From: Cordylochernes scorpioides
Lineage: Eukaryota > Arthropoda > Arachnida > Pseudoscorpiones > Chernetidae
Assembly: GCA_030710605.1 (NCBI GenBank)
Contig: CP092863.1
Span: forward strand, 58,258,899 to 58,322,898
DNA: 64,000 nt
Reading direction: 5' to 3'
Part shown: piece by piece, positions 33,258 to 43,708 of the stretch
Layout of the letters: each line of letters begins with the position of its first letter
Position numbering within the stretch: position 1 is the first letter of the stretch
Notes under the pieces: generated by a model
What the model was told of the DNA's origin: nothing
What the model saw: the letters and a program-made list of their open reading frames with translations, nothing else
Databases searched by the model: none
Translations under genes and position numbers: made by a program

Positions 33258-33322
33258 GGAAGGATGGTCTAAGCCGTTGGTTTTCGACCGCTACGACCCG
33301 GGTTCGATTCCCGCATTGGGCA
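33258..33322 (+). other. tRNA-like SINE head with perfect B box
   Basis: GGTTCGATTCC at 33301-33311 is a perfect polymerase III B box, TGGTCTAAGCCG at 33265 fits the A box, and a T-run follows at 33324. Acceptor strands do not pair, so this is a tRNA-derived element rather than a tRNA gene. Confidence 0.4.
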
Positions 33323-34202
33323 CTTTTTTCTGAAAAATAAAAAAAAAATGCTCCAATGGCTTCCGATTCTTGCAAAAGTCCAACCTCACCAGCAAGCGCA
33401 AGTACATACAATTATTTGCATACAATTATTTACATACAAATATATGCATACAATTATATACATACACTTTTCTACATTTTTGCACTCTGCAGTCTAATAT
33501 GTTGTTAATAATAGGGGTTTTAGATAAATATCAACTGTTGAAATTTGATTTTCCAAAATAGTTGAATTATCGAAAGTGTCGAATTAGTTTGTCATATGAT
33601 AGGCCGTAGGTCGAGACATCCAAAAATGGTCGAATTATCGTGTGTTGAATTAATTAGATTATATTGTATATATAAAAATATAGAATTGTTGTTTTTAATG
33701 AGGTCTTTTAAATGAATTTATTCCTTTAATATGTTGTCATATCTGCAATTTTTTTCATTTCCAAAATATTTATTTACACTTTCACCAATGCCTATAGGAT
33801 CTTTGCGATGGAACAGGTATGGTGTTCTAGCGCATGTGCTCTCATGTCCTTGAAGCACATATACTGACAGTACCCAAAGTTGAACACACTGTATAATGTC
33901 TGAAATATATGACTATAAAGAGGGCTCAAGGCCAAACCTTTGCTACAAGAGCCTGTGTTTACGCACAGACGACTTTATGTGACTTTTTCAAGTGTGCGAA
34001 CTTTGGATAGCATACATGTAAAGTTGAACCCAAGTATATATAAAATGTAGTTTTTAATGAGGTCATTCAAATGAATTCCTATTATAAATCGTCTCCTCTG
34101 AAATATAGTTTGTAAATTTATATTCTGATTTATTTTATCCTTTTTTTTTCATTTCCAGAATATATATTTACACTTTTCACCAATGCCTAAAGTTTCTCAC
34201 CT

Positions 34203-34500
34203 GAAAGAAAAAAAACTCCGCCTTTGCCGGTCCCAAGCCAGGATGAAAAAGGAGGAGGGGGAGCAGTAACAAGCTCACTAAAAAAACCTGGGCTCAGCTG
34301 GCCCGGCTGATAGTACCTTGTAAGGGCTCCTAATCCAGGGATACATTCTTTTGGAGCTAAGTCAGTGGCCTGCCACTGAGTAGTGCTCCCAGTCTTGATG
34401 ACAAAGGCAGACGCATTCTACTTCACCCAATCGTGATGGTTGTTAATTTCAAGCTTTACAAGCTTGACACTCTAATATGATTGAGTGAAGATAAGAAAGG
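34203..34500 (+). mobile_element. LINE 5'-end-like block
   Basis: GGTCCCAAGCCAGGATGAAA, GGAGGAGGGGGAG and CTGGGCTCAGCTGGC resemble a conserved block seen at the 5' side of some RTE-like LINEs. No ORF follows. It interrupts the repeated-module region. Family call rests on memory of similar sequences. Confidence 0.25.
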
Positions 34501-35362
34501 AGAAAAAAATATTTTTTGTATTTTTTTTTTGGCAATAATCTATTTATTATCAATTAATTTGATTTTGGTCTTTATTTATTTTTCCCCTGCTCTATACATA
34601 CATTTTGTACATTTACAATGTCAGCCATTTTCTCTGTAATACCTTTTTAGCAGTGAAGTTATATTTGAGCAACAAACAATTGTTGAAATTTAAAATGGTC
34701 GAATTATTAATAGTGTTGAATTACACTTTGTTATATGATAGGCTGTAGGTCAAGACAGCAAAACATGGTCGAATTATCGAGGTTATATTGTATATATAAA
34801 ACTAGAAATGTAGTTTTAATGAGGTCCTTTAAATATTTTCATTCCTTTTATATGTTGTCTTATCTGCGATATAGTAGCATTTTTTGCAATTTTATTTGCT
34901 GATTTGTGTAATTTTTTCACTCTAAATATATTTATTTAAACTCTTCAACTAATGCCTATAGTTTCTTTCCTGAAATTGCTTAGCAAACATGAGTTGGTTG
35001 TATTGTTATGCTTCGGATATATTTTAATCCTAAGCAGGGTCTTTACGAATGGTACACGTATGGTTACACAGTGCATGTGCTCTCATGTTCTTGAAGTAGT
35101 GTAGATGTGTTGTTTGCACTTTTATTTTCTGATTTGTTAGTATTTTTCTTCTTTTTTCATTTTAAATAATTTTTTAGGCATAGGAACCAATGCCTATAGT
35201 TTCTCACCTGCGGGCCCTTCGAGTAAACCCGGGGCGTTGCCCGGGTCACTCGGCTAGTTAAATATAATACACCAACTGAGGTTTCAATTGTAAAGTGTTT
35301 GGTTATTTTCTCCAGAGAGATACTGAATCATATGTCTCTGACATTACCTTCTTAATTTACCA

Positions 35363-35442
35363 TTATTTTTATCCATTTAACTTAGTTTACTTCTAATTAT
35401 TTTTATCCATTTAACTTAGTTTACCTCTAATTATTTTTATCC
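35363..35442. repeat. 34-bp tandem repeat
   Basis: TTATTTTTATCCATTTAACT with its following 14 bases is repeated at 35363, 35397 and partly at 35431. It lies between the Helitron end and Gypsy C and may belong to that element's LTR. Confidence 0.7.
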
Positions 35443-35510
35443 TTCAAATTAATTAACTATTTAAAGTCATCTAATAAATTATTATTTTATTCTACCCAAA
35501 CGACTCGTCA

Positions 35511-35660
35511 CCTTCATTACTGTGACATTCTGGTGAAGACAAGCTGGATCATCCCTTCGCTGCCGTAGTCGGAGAATCCAAGGATTAAACTCATTGGGAT
35601 ATTCTAAGATGCAACACGAAGAAAGAGAGACCCCACAGGGTTAGTACCACTTCAAACATA
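35511..35660 (+). other. Gypsy element C leader
   Basis: TGTGACA at 35521-35527 followed by TTCTGGTGAAGAC could mark an LTR end and primer-binding region. About 150 bp of leader follow before gag-like coding sequence. The LTR start was not found; the position of the Helitron end at 35257 limits it. Confidence 0.3.
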
Positions 35661-35669
35661 TTAGAAACC

Positions 35670-36790
35670 CTTCTATATTTTCGGGGGAACCGGGCCAAAG
35701 CCTGGAAAAATGGTTGAAAAAGTACCATCGTGTAGCTCGGTACAACTGCTGGGACAGTTCCATGTGCCTAGCGAATGTTTTCTTCTTCCTCTCAGGAACG
35801 GCCAAAGTCTGGTTTGAGAATGTAGAGGAACAAATAACCTCATGAGAACTTTTTGAGACAATGTTGTCTCAGGTCTTTGGGCATTACGCAAGCGAAAAAG
35901 ACCAACTTTTAGAAAAACTAAAAGCCAGGGTCCAAGGAAAGGGAGAGTCTAGTGAGGCGTATATTCAAGACGTCCTCTATTTATTTCGGTAAATTAACCC
36001 CAACATGAATGAAAATGAGAAAGTTGCTCATTTAGTCAAGGGGGTCTCCGAGGAAATTTACAGGGCAATTGTCACCTTTGAAATTGCCACCACCGAGGAA
36101 TTTATAAGGTGGCGTCGAAAAATCGAACTATTTCAAAAGAAGCGTGTGAATACGCGGATAGTTTTTGAAAGACTGCCGAGTGCTGCCTCCATCAACCCAG
36201 CAGAATCGGAATCTATGGAGGACCTCATTAAACGTATCGTCCGAGAAAAAAATCCACCATGCATTGAATCCCGAGCCAGCCACTCTCAAATCATCTTCCC
36301 TGGATCTAATTATCCGAGAGGAAGTTGAAAGGAACCTGTCTGCAATTTCGCAGCCCGTTCGAAAGCCAATGCCACGACAGTAGTACTCTAACCGACCCCA
36401 AATATTCAAACAGACGCCACGACAGCAACTCCTGAACCAAAGACCAACGGTACCCAACCAGACACCACCACAGAGAAGAACTGATGAATGGAGAACACAC
36501 GAAAACGTTCCAATATGTTTCCATTGCGGTCGCCCGGGACATGTAGCCCGATGTTGCCGAGGAAGAAGGCGTGTTTTCGAGGAATTCAGGGTAAGAAGGC
36601 CGGCCTACTCCAATAATTACAACACCTGGTTCAACCAAAATGCCGAAGAAGTTGAGTTTGTAGATCGCCGCTTTCGAAACCCGTCGCCCTATCCTGGCCG
36701 TGGAAGATCCCCCTCAAGACGAAACCTAACGCCGTCGTCCTCACGCCGATCCAGTCAATCTCCTCGCCGCCTAAGCCAGGGAAACTAAGA
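35670..36790 (+). pseudogene. Gypsy element C: gag
   Basis: Capsid blocks are clear in one main frame: EKWLKKYHRVARYNCWD, CLANVFFFLSGTAKVWFEN, then KGESSEAYIQDVLYLFR and EKVAHLVKGVSEEIYRAI. Nucleocapsid CFHCGRPGHVARCC (about 36520) is an intact CCHC knuckle followed by an R/S-rich tail. Single stops at 35845 and 35992 and small shifts break it. The family is the common arthropod Gypsy type. Confidence 0.8.
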
Positions 36791-36846
36791 AGAGCGACCG
36801 AGACTGGAGGTAAGGCCGCTGACGAAAGTAGAAATCCTCCCCTATT

Positions 36847-37480
36847 ATGACTGCGAACATGAAACGGAACTACGTTGTTATCACCATAAATGGACAGAAT
36901 GTTGAGGCCTTAGTCGATTCTGGAGCCGATTATTCCGTAATCTCAGGAAGGTTTCGCCGATATTTGAAAATTCCGTTCTTTGCAGAAAAAGGACCTGTAC
37001 TGAGAGTCGCCAATAGGAAGCATATCGAAACTCTGGGGCGCTGCAACTTAAAAGTGTCGATTTAGGAACTTGAGATTTATATTACTTTTGTTGTCTTCTC
37101 TGAATGTATCCATCACATAATCCTTAGTCTTTAAATTTCGAGCCACAAGTGCAGTGATTGATTGTGGAAGAGGTGAAATACATTTGAAGGAAAGTGTGAA
37201 CGACGGCCTAGAAGAAGATCTGCCTAAACATGCGTTAGAAGACTGTTTTGTTCCAGCTAGCTCAATTAAGAAAATCACGGTTATTAACGAAGAGATTCGA
37301 GGTGGAAAATATCTAATGATAGAAGGAAGCAAAGATCTCATCTTAAAAAAAGAATTGGTCGTACCATCATCCATAATTAACTTCCATCACGGCAGAGGGG
37401 AGATATGGGTAACTAATGGGACTTCTCAGAATCAAATAATCCCAGCTGGTATGCTTGTAGGATACTTTAGGAAAATTTGA
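36847..37480 (+). pseudogene. Gypsy element C: protease and spacer
   Basis: ALVDSGADYSVISGRFRR is an intact aspartic protease active site, preceded by YVVITINGQNVE. A TAG at 37063-37065 ends the frame; a further open piece (37154-37480) carries the linker between protease and RT. The protease frame is complete in its core but the polyprotein is interrupted. Confidence 0.75.
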
Positions 37481-37499
37481 AGTAGCGGAATTAACAGTG

Positions 37500-38110
37500 T
37501 TGACACAGCTGAAGACGAGAAAACTCAATCAAACATTAAGAGTGAGGATAGACGCCAACAAATCTTATCTCTGGTAGATGAGAGATTAGATAAAGAACAA
37601 AAGTCAATGATTGCAGAATGTCTAGAAAAGTACTCGGAGGTTTTTGATTTTGAGAGAAAATCATTCAGCACAACCTCCAATGTGATACATAAAATCGACA
37701 CCTCAGAGAGCCGTCCTATTAAACAAAGACCATACCGGGTGTCTCCTGTCGAAAGACGAGCTATACCAAGTGAAGTCGATAAAATGATAAAGATGGGAAT
37801 TGTACAACCGTCCGAAAGTCCTTGATCGTCCCCAGTAGTTTTGGTTAAAAAGAAAGATGGGATTGGAGATTTTGCGTAGACTAACGAAAGCTTAACAACG
37901 TCACCAAAAAGGATGTGTATCCTTCACCTAGAAATGATGATGTTTTGGATAGATTAACAGGAGCTAAATTATTTTCCAGCATGGACCTACGTATAGGATA
38001 CTGGCAGATAGAAATCGACGAGGAAGATCGGGAGAAGACAGCTTTCATCACCCCTGATGGGAATGTGTTCATATTACAGGCGATTTGTGAAAGATTTTGC
38101 AAATGAAGCA
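37500..38110 (+). pseudogene. Gypsy element C: RT with internal deletion
   Basis: Fingers block IKQRPYRVSPVERRAI and PVVLVKKKDG, palm motif A FSSMDLRIGYWQIEIDEEDR, then KTAFITPDGNVF. Directly after this the sequence jumps to a later block, so the YxDD region is missing. Stops at 37823 and 38104. The same type of loss (RT palm between motif A and RNase H) is seen in Gypsy B. Confidence 0.8.
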
Positions 38111-38189
38111 AAGCCGTTACACGACTTCCTGAGGAATACCGTGAAGTTATTTTGGTCTAATGAACAAGAACAATTTTTCCCAATATCAA

Positions 38190-38600
38190 AATCAGCCCTA
38201 ACTACCGATCCTGTGCTTGGCCATTTTAAATAAGATGCTGAGACACTTGTACATACAGACGCGAGTGGATATGGCGTCGGAGCAGTGTTGACACAACTGG
38301 GAGAAGGAAAAGAGAAACCTATCGCCTATGCATCAAGAACACCTAACGCCGCAGAAAGAAATTATTCCACGACGGAGAGGGAATGCCTAGCTGTAGTTTG
38401 AGCCATTTACAAGTTCAGACCATATTTGTTTGGAAAACACTTCACCGTCGTCTCCGACCATCATTCCCTGTGTTGGCTAGCTAATGTAAAAGATCCATCG
38501 GGAAGGCTAGCCAGATGGGCCTTGCGACTTCAAGAGTTCGACATATCTATTGTGTATAAGAATGGTAAAAGACACTAAGATGCGGATTTGCCTCTCAAGA
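38190..38600 (+). pseudogene. Gypsy element C: RNase H
   Basis: The frame reads [20 protein letters not shown] (catalytic D), [20 protein letters not shown], a TAG in place of the tryptophan of the WAI block, [13 protein letters not shown] and [12 protein letters not shown]. All main RNase H1-type Gypsy blocks are present with only point breaks. Confidence 0.8.
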
Positions 38601-38799
38601 AGTCCTCTCCCCCAATCCAACGAAGATAACATACCAGAATTGTCTTCAATTACCGACATAAGAAAAGAGCAAAGAATCAATGTCCAGACCGAAAATATAA
38701 TTCAGGAAATTGATTCCAAAAGTATAAAAGGATACAAAATAATCGATGGTATCCTCTACCGCAAAAATACGATCCCATGGGCAAACTTTGGCTCTTAGT

Positions 38800-39605
38800 A
38801 GTGCCCAAACAAATGAGGGTTGACATTTTGAGGGAAGCCCACGATGCACCAATAGCGGGACACCTATGATTTGCAAAACATACGACCGCATTAGAATAAA
38901 ATATTCCTGGCCCGGCTTGCATAGATCTGTGCGACAATATGTGGCTCATTGTCGATAATGTCAAAGGCGAAAAGATTCTACCGAACGTCAACCAGGGCAA
39001 CTTGTGCCAATTACGCCGGTTGCAAGACCTTTTCAGGAAATAATGATAGATTTGTTAGGAAGATTCTCTACCTCGAACGATGGCAATAAATGGATCGTGG
39101 TCTTGACAGACTATCTAATAAGGTATGCTATGACCAAAGCCATACCAAATGGAAGTTCGGAAGAAGTTGGAAAATTTATAGTAGATGACGTGATCCTCAA
39201 ACATGGAGCCCCCATAGAATTGATTTCAGACCGAGGTCGAACGTTTATATCCCGCACAATACTGAATATTAACAACCTCTGTAGAACCGCACATCGCTTT
39301 ACTTCTGCCTACCACCCCCAGACAAATGGCCTGACCGAGAGACTTAACAAGACACTTGGTGACATGCTGTCTATGTATGTTGACGTAGACTGGGACTCAG
39401 TTCTCCCTTACGTAACTTTTGCCTATAACACCGCCAAACAGGAAACCACTGGGTTTAGCCCTTTCTATCTTGTACACCATTGGACACCATCCTGACGTAT
39501 AGAGAAGAAGCCAATCTGGAAGACAACGTGGAAGGTTTGGTCACAAATGCCGAGGACGCACGCCAACTAGCCCGTTTGAACATCTTAAAGGCGCAAGAAA
39601 AAGAC
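38800..39605 (+). pseudogene. Gypsy element C: integrase, 3'-truncated
   Basis: Zinc part with AHDAPIAGHL and HCR-CQR, catalytic core FQEIMIDLLGRF (first D), ELISDRGRTFIS (second D) and NGLTERLNKTLGD (E), followed by SVLPYVTFAYNTAKQETTGF. The coding part fades at about 39605 and no polypurine tract or 3' LTR follows, so the element is cut off at its 3' side. Confidence 0.85.
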
Positions 39606-40289
39606 AAATAAAAGACAAATATTTTAATTTAATATTTGAATTAAATAATTATTAAACAAATTAAAACTTATAATGTAAATATGAAAAGTTAATATTTGGG
39701 AGCCGCTACAGAACATTTAATCTGAATAATTATTTATGTTGGAGCACAAGATAATATGGATGCCCTCAAAAATAGAAAAATTCAATATTGTGCTTCAGAA
39801 TAAATCACACGAAAAAATGCTAAATAGAGAAGAACTAATAATTTTTGAAAGGTAAAATTTGATATTGTTTCAAACTGTATAATTCATGAAAATATATGGT
39901 TAAATCAAAAGGAACTACAAAAAGCAATTGATTTTTTTTTTTTAATTTGAATTTTTCTATTGGGGGGAGATTTTATTATCACTTATTTTATACATATGGA
40001 TATTATTGAATAAAAAGTAATTCACAATTTATGTGATAATATATCAATATAGTGTCCCGTTATATGTAATTGGAAGATATTTGCCAATATTTCTTGGTGT
40101 TAACCTAAAAAATTGGAATTTTCCGTTGAAACGCCTAGAGCGTCTTGCTTTGTCAAATAGTATCGATTTAGAATACCTTTGTAAGGAAACTAGCTCTGAA
40201 AAAGGTAAGTGTGATTGGTATGCGATGTTAACCGATTTTGAAATTGATTTCAAAGAGAAAAATTTTAAATGTTCCCACATGTATATATA
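39606..40289. other. Unassigned stretch
   Basis: AT-rich DNA with one plus-strand frame at 40033-40293 (86 codons) whose sequence shows no motif I know and whose end runs into the adjacent Helitron. It could be a remnant of another element. I do not call a gene. Confidence 0.3.
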
Positions 40290-40335
40290 CTAGCCGAATG
40301 CCCCGGGCAACGCCCGGGGTTTACCCGATTAAATG
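40290..40335 (-). mobile_element. Helitron 3' end on the minus strand
   Basis: Read on the minus strand: CCCCGGGCGTTGCCCGGGG, CATTCGG and CTAG, followed by T. This is the same end type as at 8675 and 35257. The element extends to higher coordinates but its 5' TC end could not be fixed, so only the terminal part is given. Confidence 0.6.
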
Positions 40336-40430
40336 CTTTTATTCAAATACTATTCGTTACAATTATAAATTAGCGCCGTGGATGTCATTCTTGTATAATA
40401 TATAAATGAGTTTTAAAAATTATAGAAAAA

Positions 40431-40501
40431 TGCATCGGCCGGGAATCGAACCCGGGCCGCCCCCGTGGCAGGCGAGTATTTTACTACTGAACTACCGATG
40501 C
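40431..40501 (-). tRNA. tRNA-Gly(GCC)-like, probable pseudogene
   Basis: A 71-nt tRNA-Gly with perfect acceptor stem (GCATCGG/CCGATGC, discriminator A), anticodon GCC in loop CTGCCAC and a perfect T arm with GGTTCGATTCC. Compared with usual animal tRNA-Gly(GCC), several D-arm G residues read A (AGTAGTA instead of AGTGGTA) and the anticodon stem has a G-G mismatch. The loss of the second G of the GG pair argues for decay. It lies about 140 bp inside a minus-strand Helitron end. Confidence 0.7.
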
Positions 40502-42880
40502 TTATAAGAAATGGCCATATTTGGGTATTTATTCAATTCACAAAAGCAAACGGTGACAGAATTAAGAATTGATTGATGACTCTGATACTTGTATTAATTA
40601 TATTATATTTAATAAAGATTTTCTGTTGCTTTTTGATCATGTTGAGGATTATGCTATGGTTAATTATTTGCTGGTTCTTTTTAGAACTGAATGGTATTGG
40701 TAATGCAGTCGTGGTTAAACCTTGAAACTATAATAATAAAATTAAGGAAGATTGAAATAGCTTTAAATGAGCTTATGGAAAACATAATTTGATAAAAGTA
40801 ATGCCTGGCTTTAGGCCTAAGAATAAAAAAATGAAAAACCTATTTACATAATGTACAAAAGGGTTGAGCCGGCCAGCGGGAAACAAAAAAAAAAGGGTTA
40901 TATAAAGGAAAAGGCGCGACCTCTGGCGGTCGATTTAACAGAGTATTTGAATCGATGATATATAATTTTAAATAAAATAATATTTTAATATAAAATATAT
41001 AACCAATTATTTATAAAATACATGCTTGTCTATAAATATAAGTGATCTTGCAGGGCGAAAATATAATAGATAGAATGAAAAAATAAGAGTGCATTTACCT
41101 TTATAAAAATAAAATAATTCATGTTAGCTTTTTTCTTAGCAATGTATGTAGATTGCAAAGATCGATGGAAAATACGACAGAAGCCAAACTGTTTGATGGT
41201 TTATGGCTGTGGCTAGTACAGCGGCGACTACCTGGAATCCAATTGAAGAATTTGTAAAATCGATCTAATCTATTAAAAACATGTTTTAGCTATCTAATAA
41301 ATTTGTGAAACCGATTTCAAGCCAAATTACAATTTACACCCATTGGCAATACTTAAGCAAGTGGAAAGTCTTTGATTTTTTCAGACTTTTTTTTTTGAAG
41401 AAGAAGAAGACAGAAGAAATTTTCTTAACACTTGGTTATCACGTGTCCTCAATAAAGGTCACTATGTATCAAATATATTTTATTGTTATTGTCTAAATCC
41501 CTAAATTCATGCTAAAAGGTACAACACCTCCTTGATTTTCTCCATGAGTACAATTCACGGACGATGCTATTTATGCGCCAAAACGACATTTCCCTTTTAT
41601 TTTAAAGCATATATGTGATATGAAAATTACATTGCTTGAACGCCCAATGAGCATTATAGATGATAAAGCGTCACTTATTGGAATATGAAATACACATTTA
41701 TATAACCCTCTTACAGAAAATCGTCCACAAACGCATTCTTGTTTGCTGAAAGAAAGCCAACCATGTGCGCTTCTCAGGGTCTTGGCCCTGGTCAACGTGT
41801 TACAAGTTGTACTCCAATGACCCAGTACAATGTGATGGAAGGGATTCAATTTTAAATTAAGGAAATGTTTCCAATGCCAAATGTGAAACAGCGCGCTTAA
41901 ATAAGTGAAAAATAGGAAGATGTAGACAATTGAAATCAAGAAGTAAATGATAAGAATAATGATAAGCTGGAAATATATGCTAACAATATTTTGTTGAGAT
42001 TTATTCCTGATAGATGCCAGCTTTGATGGATATTTTACTGCCTGTTTACTTAAATACCTGTTTTCTATTTCACACACACACACACACATAGGGAAATTCT
42101 ATAATGCGATAATAATATATTTTTTAAATCACAATGTATATATATATTGATTATTTTAACATAGAGATATAAAGAAGAGGGCGAAAAATTAAATTATTTT
42201 AAAATTAAAAACGGAGTTTGATTTTAAACTTTCAGTAAATTTCTTATCTGAACTGAGGCTAAAAGTTCCCATCATCGTTAGCCATCCGTTACGCAGGGAA
42301 AGTGAGGACTTCACCTCAATATCAATTTGACGAGCCAGGGAATAATGGGAATTGCTTGTTGGAAGATAAAAGAGTCTTTAAGAAGATAAACCTATGGGTT
42401 CTTATTAGTTTTGGAGAGATATTTTGGATAAATAGACGAGACTATTATATGGAAACACTTTCGATCATTATAATGATGGGAAGATGGTGTTTAAAAAGAT
42501 TATATTTTTAAGCCTTATAAAGATTGTTCTGTTTCCTGCGCATACAGATATATTCAAAACTTTACTAAAACTCAATTGAACCATTGTAGTGTTAATTAAG
42601 ACTATTTTATTCTCTCGAGTCTAACCTTAAAAATATAAATATAGACAGAAGATTTAAAATGATGGGGATCTTTAATGACTCGGGCATCAGAATATCGTAG
42701 ATTTAAACAAAATATCTTTGATTTTTAATGAATCAAATTAAAATTTGGTGATGGTTCTAGGCAGTCTATTTTGTGCATTCTTAAAATTGATTTTGACTTT
42801 TAAATGTTTAAACTAGAATAGTGAGTAGAATGTATTATCTTATATATTAATTTGAATATTTTTATATTAGGTTGCTATAT
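40502..42880. other. No gene recognised; includes a dispersed repeat and a (CA)n tract
   Basis: 40861-40955 is the partner of the repeat at 9782-9875 and has a TATATAAAGG string. 42064-42088 is a (CA)n microsatellite. A 172-codon minus-strand frame (41571-42089) starts in that microsatellite and shows no domain. The rest is AT-rich. Confidence 0.5.
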
Positions 42881-42882
42881 AT

Positions 42883-43145
42883 ATGTCGAATCCTGTCGAC
42901 TTTCTTCTCTACTGTGGTATTTCGGTAGTCTGGTCTGTTGTATTGAGTCATGGGGAAAGATGATGATTGCGCAGTCGTGATGGTGGCGAGTGGTAAAGCA
43001 CACAGAGACGAATCACAGGGGAATCCGAGGCATCAGAGAGAGGGAACGCAGAGACCAAGTAGCGGCCGGCGGGCCATCCACCCCGTTCACAAAGACTTAC
43101 TAACGATCTGTCTGCTGCTGCTGTCTGCTATCTTGCATCCACTGA
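42883..43145 (-). other. Putative first exon and leader of a minus-strand transcript
   Basis: Downstream of the core promoter at 43146-43200 the minus strand carries a short CAG-rich leader with an ATG near 43140, then GTAAGT (at about 43093) as a strong donor. A GCGCAGTC block near 42968 and the GTCGA/TCGAC hairpin at 42883-42900 are shared with 28.87-29.05 kb, so this is a repeated element rather than a host gene. Confidence 0.35.
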
Positions 43146-43200
43146 ACTGACTGACTTGGCCGCGGGGCAAGCCCTTTTTATATGCTCAAGTGTTACGTCA
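43146..43200 (-). promoter_or_regulatory. Arthropod-type core promoter (TATA + TCAGT initiator)
   Basis: On the minus strand TATAAAA (43182-43176) is followed by TCAGT at 43154-43150; the distance from the first T of TATA to the initiator A (43152) is exactly 30 bases, the textbook spacing. A second TCAGT overlaps at 43150-43146. TGACGTAA (CRE-like) lies just upstream at about 43193-43200. Likely drives a retroelement transcript. Confidence 0.6.
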
Positions 43201-43470
43201 CCGGACGTCTGGCGCCGCGTTGACGCGACGGTTGACCTCATGTTTCGGTTTTGGTGAGTTAATTCTGGTTTCTACGTTCCCTCTAGATGTACCTCTGTGT
43301 TTTATTGAACACACAAAAACGATATATACAAAGTTAGATTGATTAAAGGAGGATTGGGTACATTGATTAAAAGTCCATATTGGATTAGGGGGTGTAAGAA
43401 GGGGTGGTGAGTATTTACACAGGTGTTTATAATTCTTATATTACCACATATATATTTTTTTCTTCATTTA

Positions 43471-43567
43471 AAAGGCATATATTGGATAAAATATATTTAA
43501 TTTACCATTTGATATTTTAGTTGGTTAAAGCCAATCTTTATCAAGGTTTGATCCAATATATGCCTTT
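43471..43567. repeat. 17-bp inverted repeat hairpin
   Basis: AAAGGCATATATTGGAT at 43471-43487 is perfectly complemented at 43551-43567, with a 63-bp loop that contains a further small TTGG/CCAA stem. Possibly a MITE or a structured end. Nothing else is recognised between 43200 and 43700. Confidence 0.6.
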
Positions 43568-43708
43568 CTAATTAAATATTTATCTATGGTATGCTCTAAT
43601 TTCGAAAAAATATACGAGTATATATATATCCTTATATCTATAAAAATGAAATCCAAAATCGATTTTTGTTATCGCGTTGCGCAAAATCTACAGAATCAAT
43701 CATTATGG

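Larger units (their letters stand above)
32190..35257 (+). mobile_element. Helitron-derived region with repeated modules and a clear 3' end
   Basis: The right end is CCCGGGGCGTTGCCCGGGTC followed by CTAG (35254-35257) and a T, a Helitron 3' end. Inside are four copies of GTTATAGTTTTTCATTT (from 32186, 32367, 32613 and 32768) and five copies of a CCAATGCCTATAGTTTCTCA module (33147, 33787, 34180, 34950, 35190). The 5' end was not found, so the left limit is approximate. A short Helitron-protein-like start is embedded at 33036. Confidence 0.5.

Noticed and set aside
33258-33322. Functional tRNA gene
   Set aside because: Perfect B box but acceptor strands do not pair and no proper anticodon arm was found.
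40033-40293. 86-codon ORF before the minus-strand Helitron end
   Set aside because: No motif recognised and the end lies in the Helitron border; not supported as a gene.
41571-42089. 172-codon minus-strand ORF
   Set aside because: It begins within a CA microsatellite, has biased composition and no recognisable domain.
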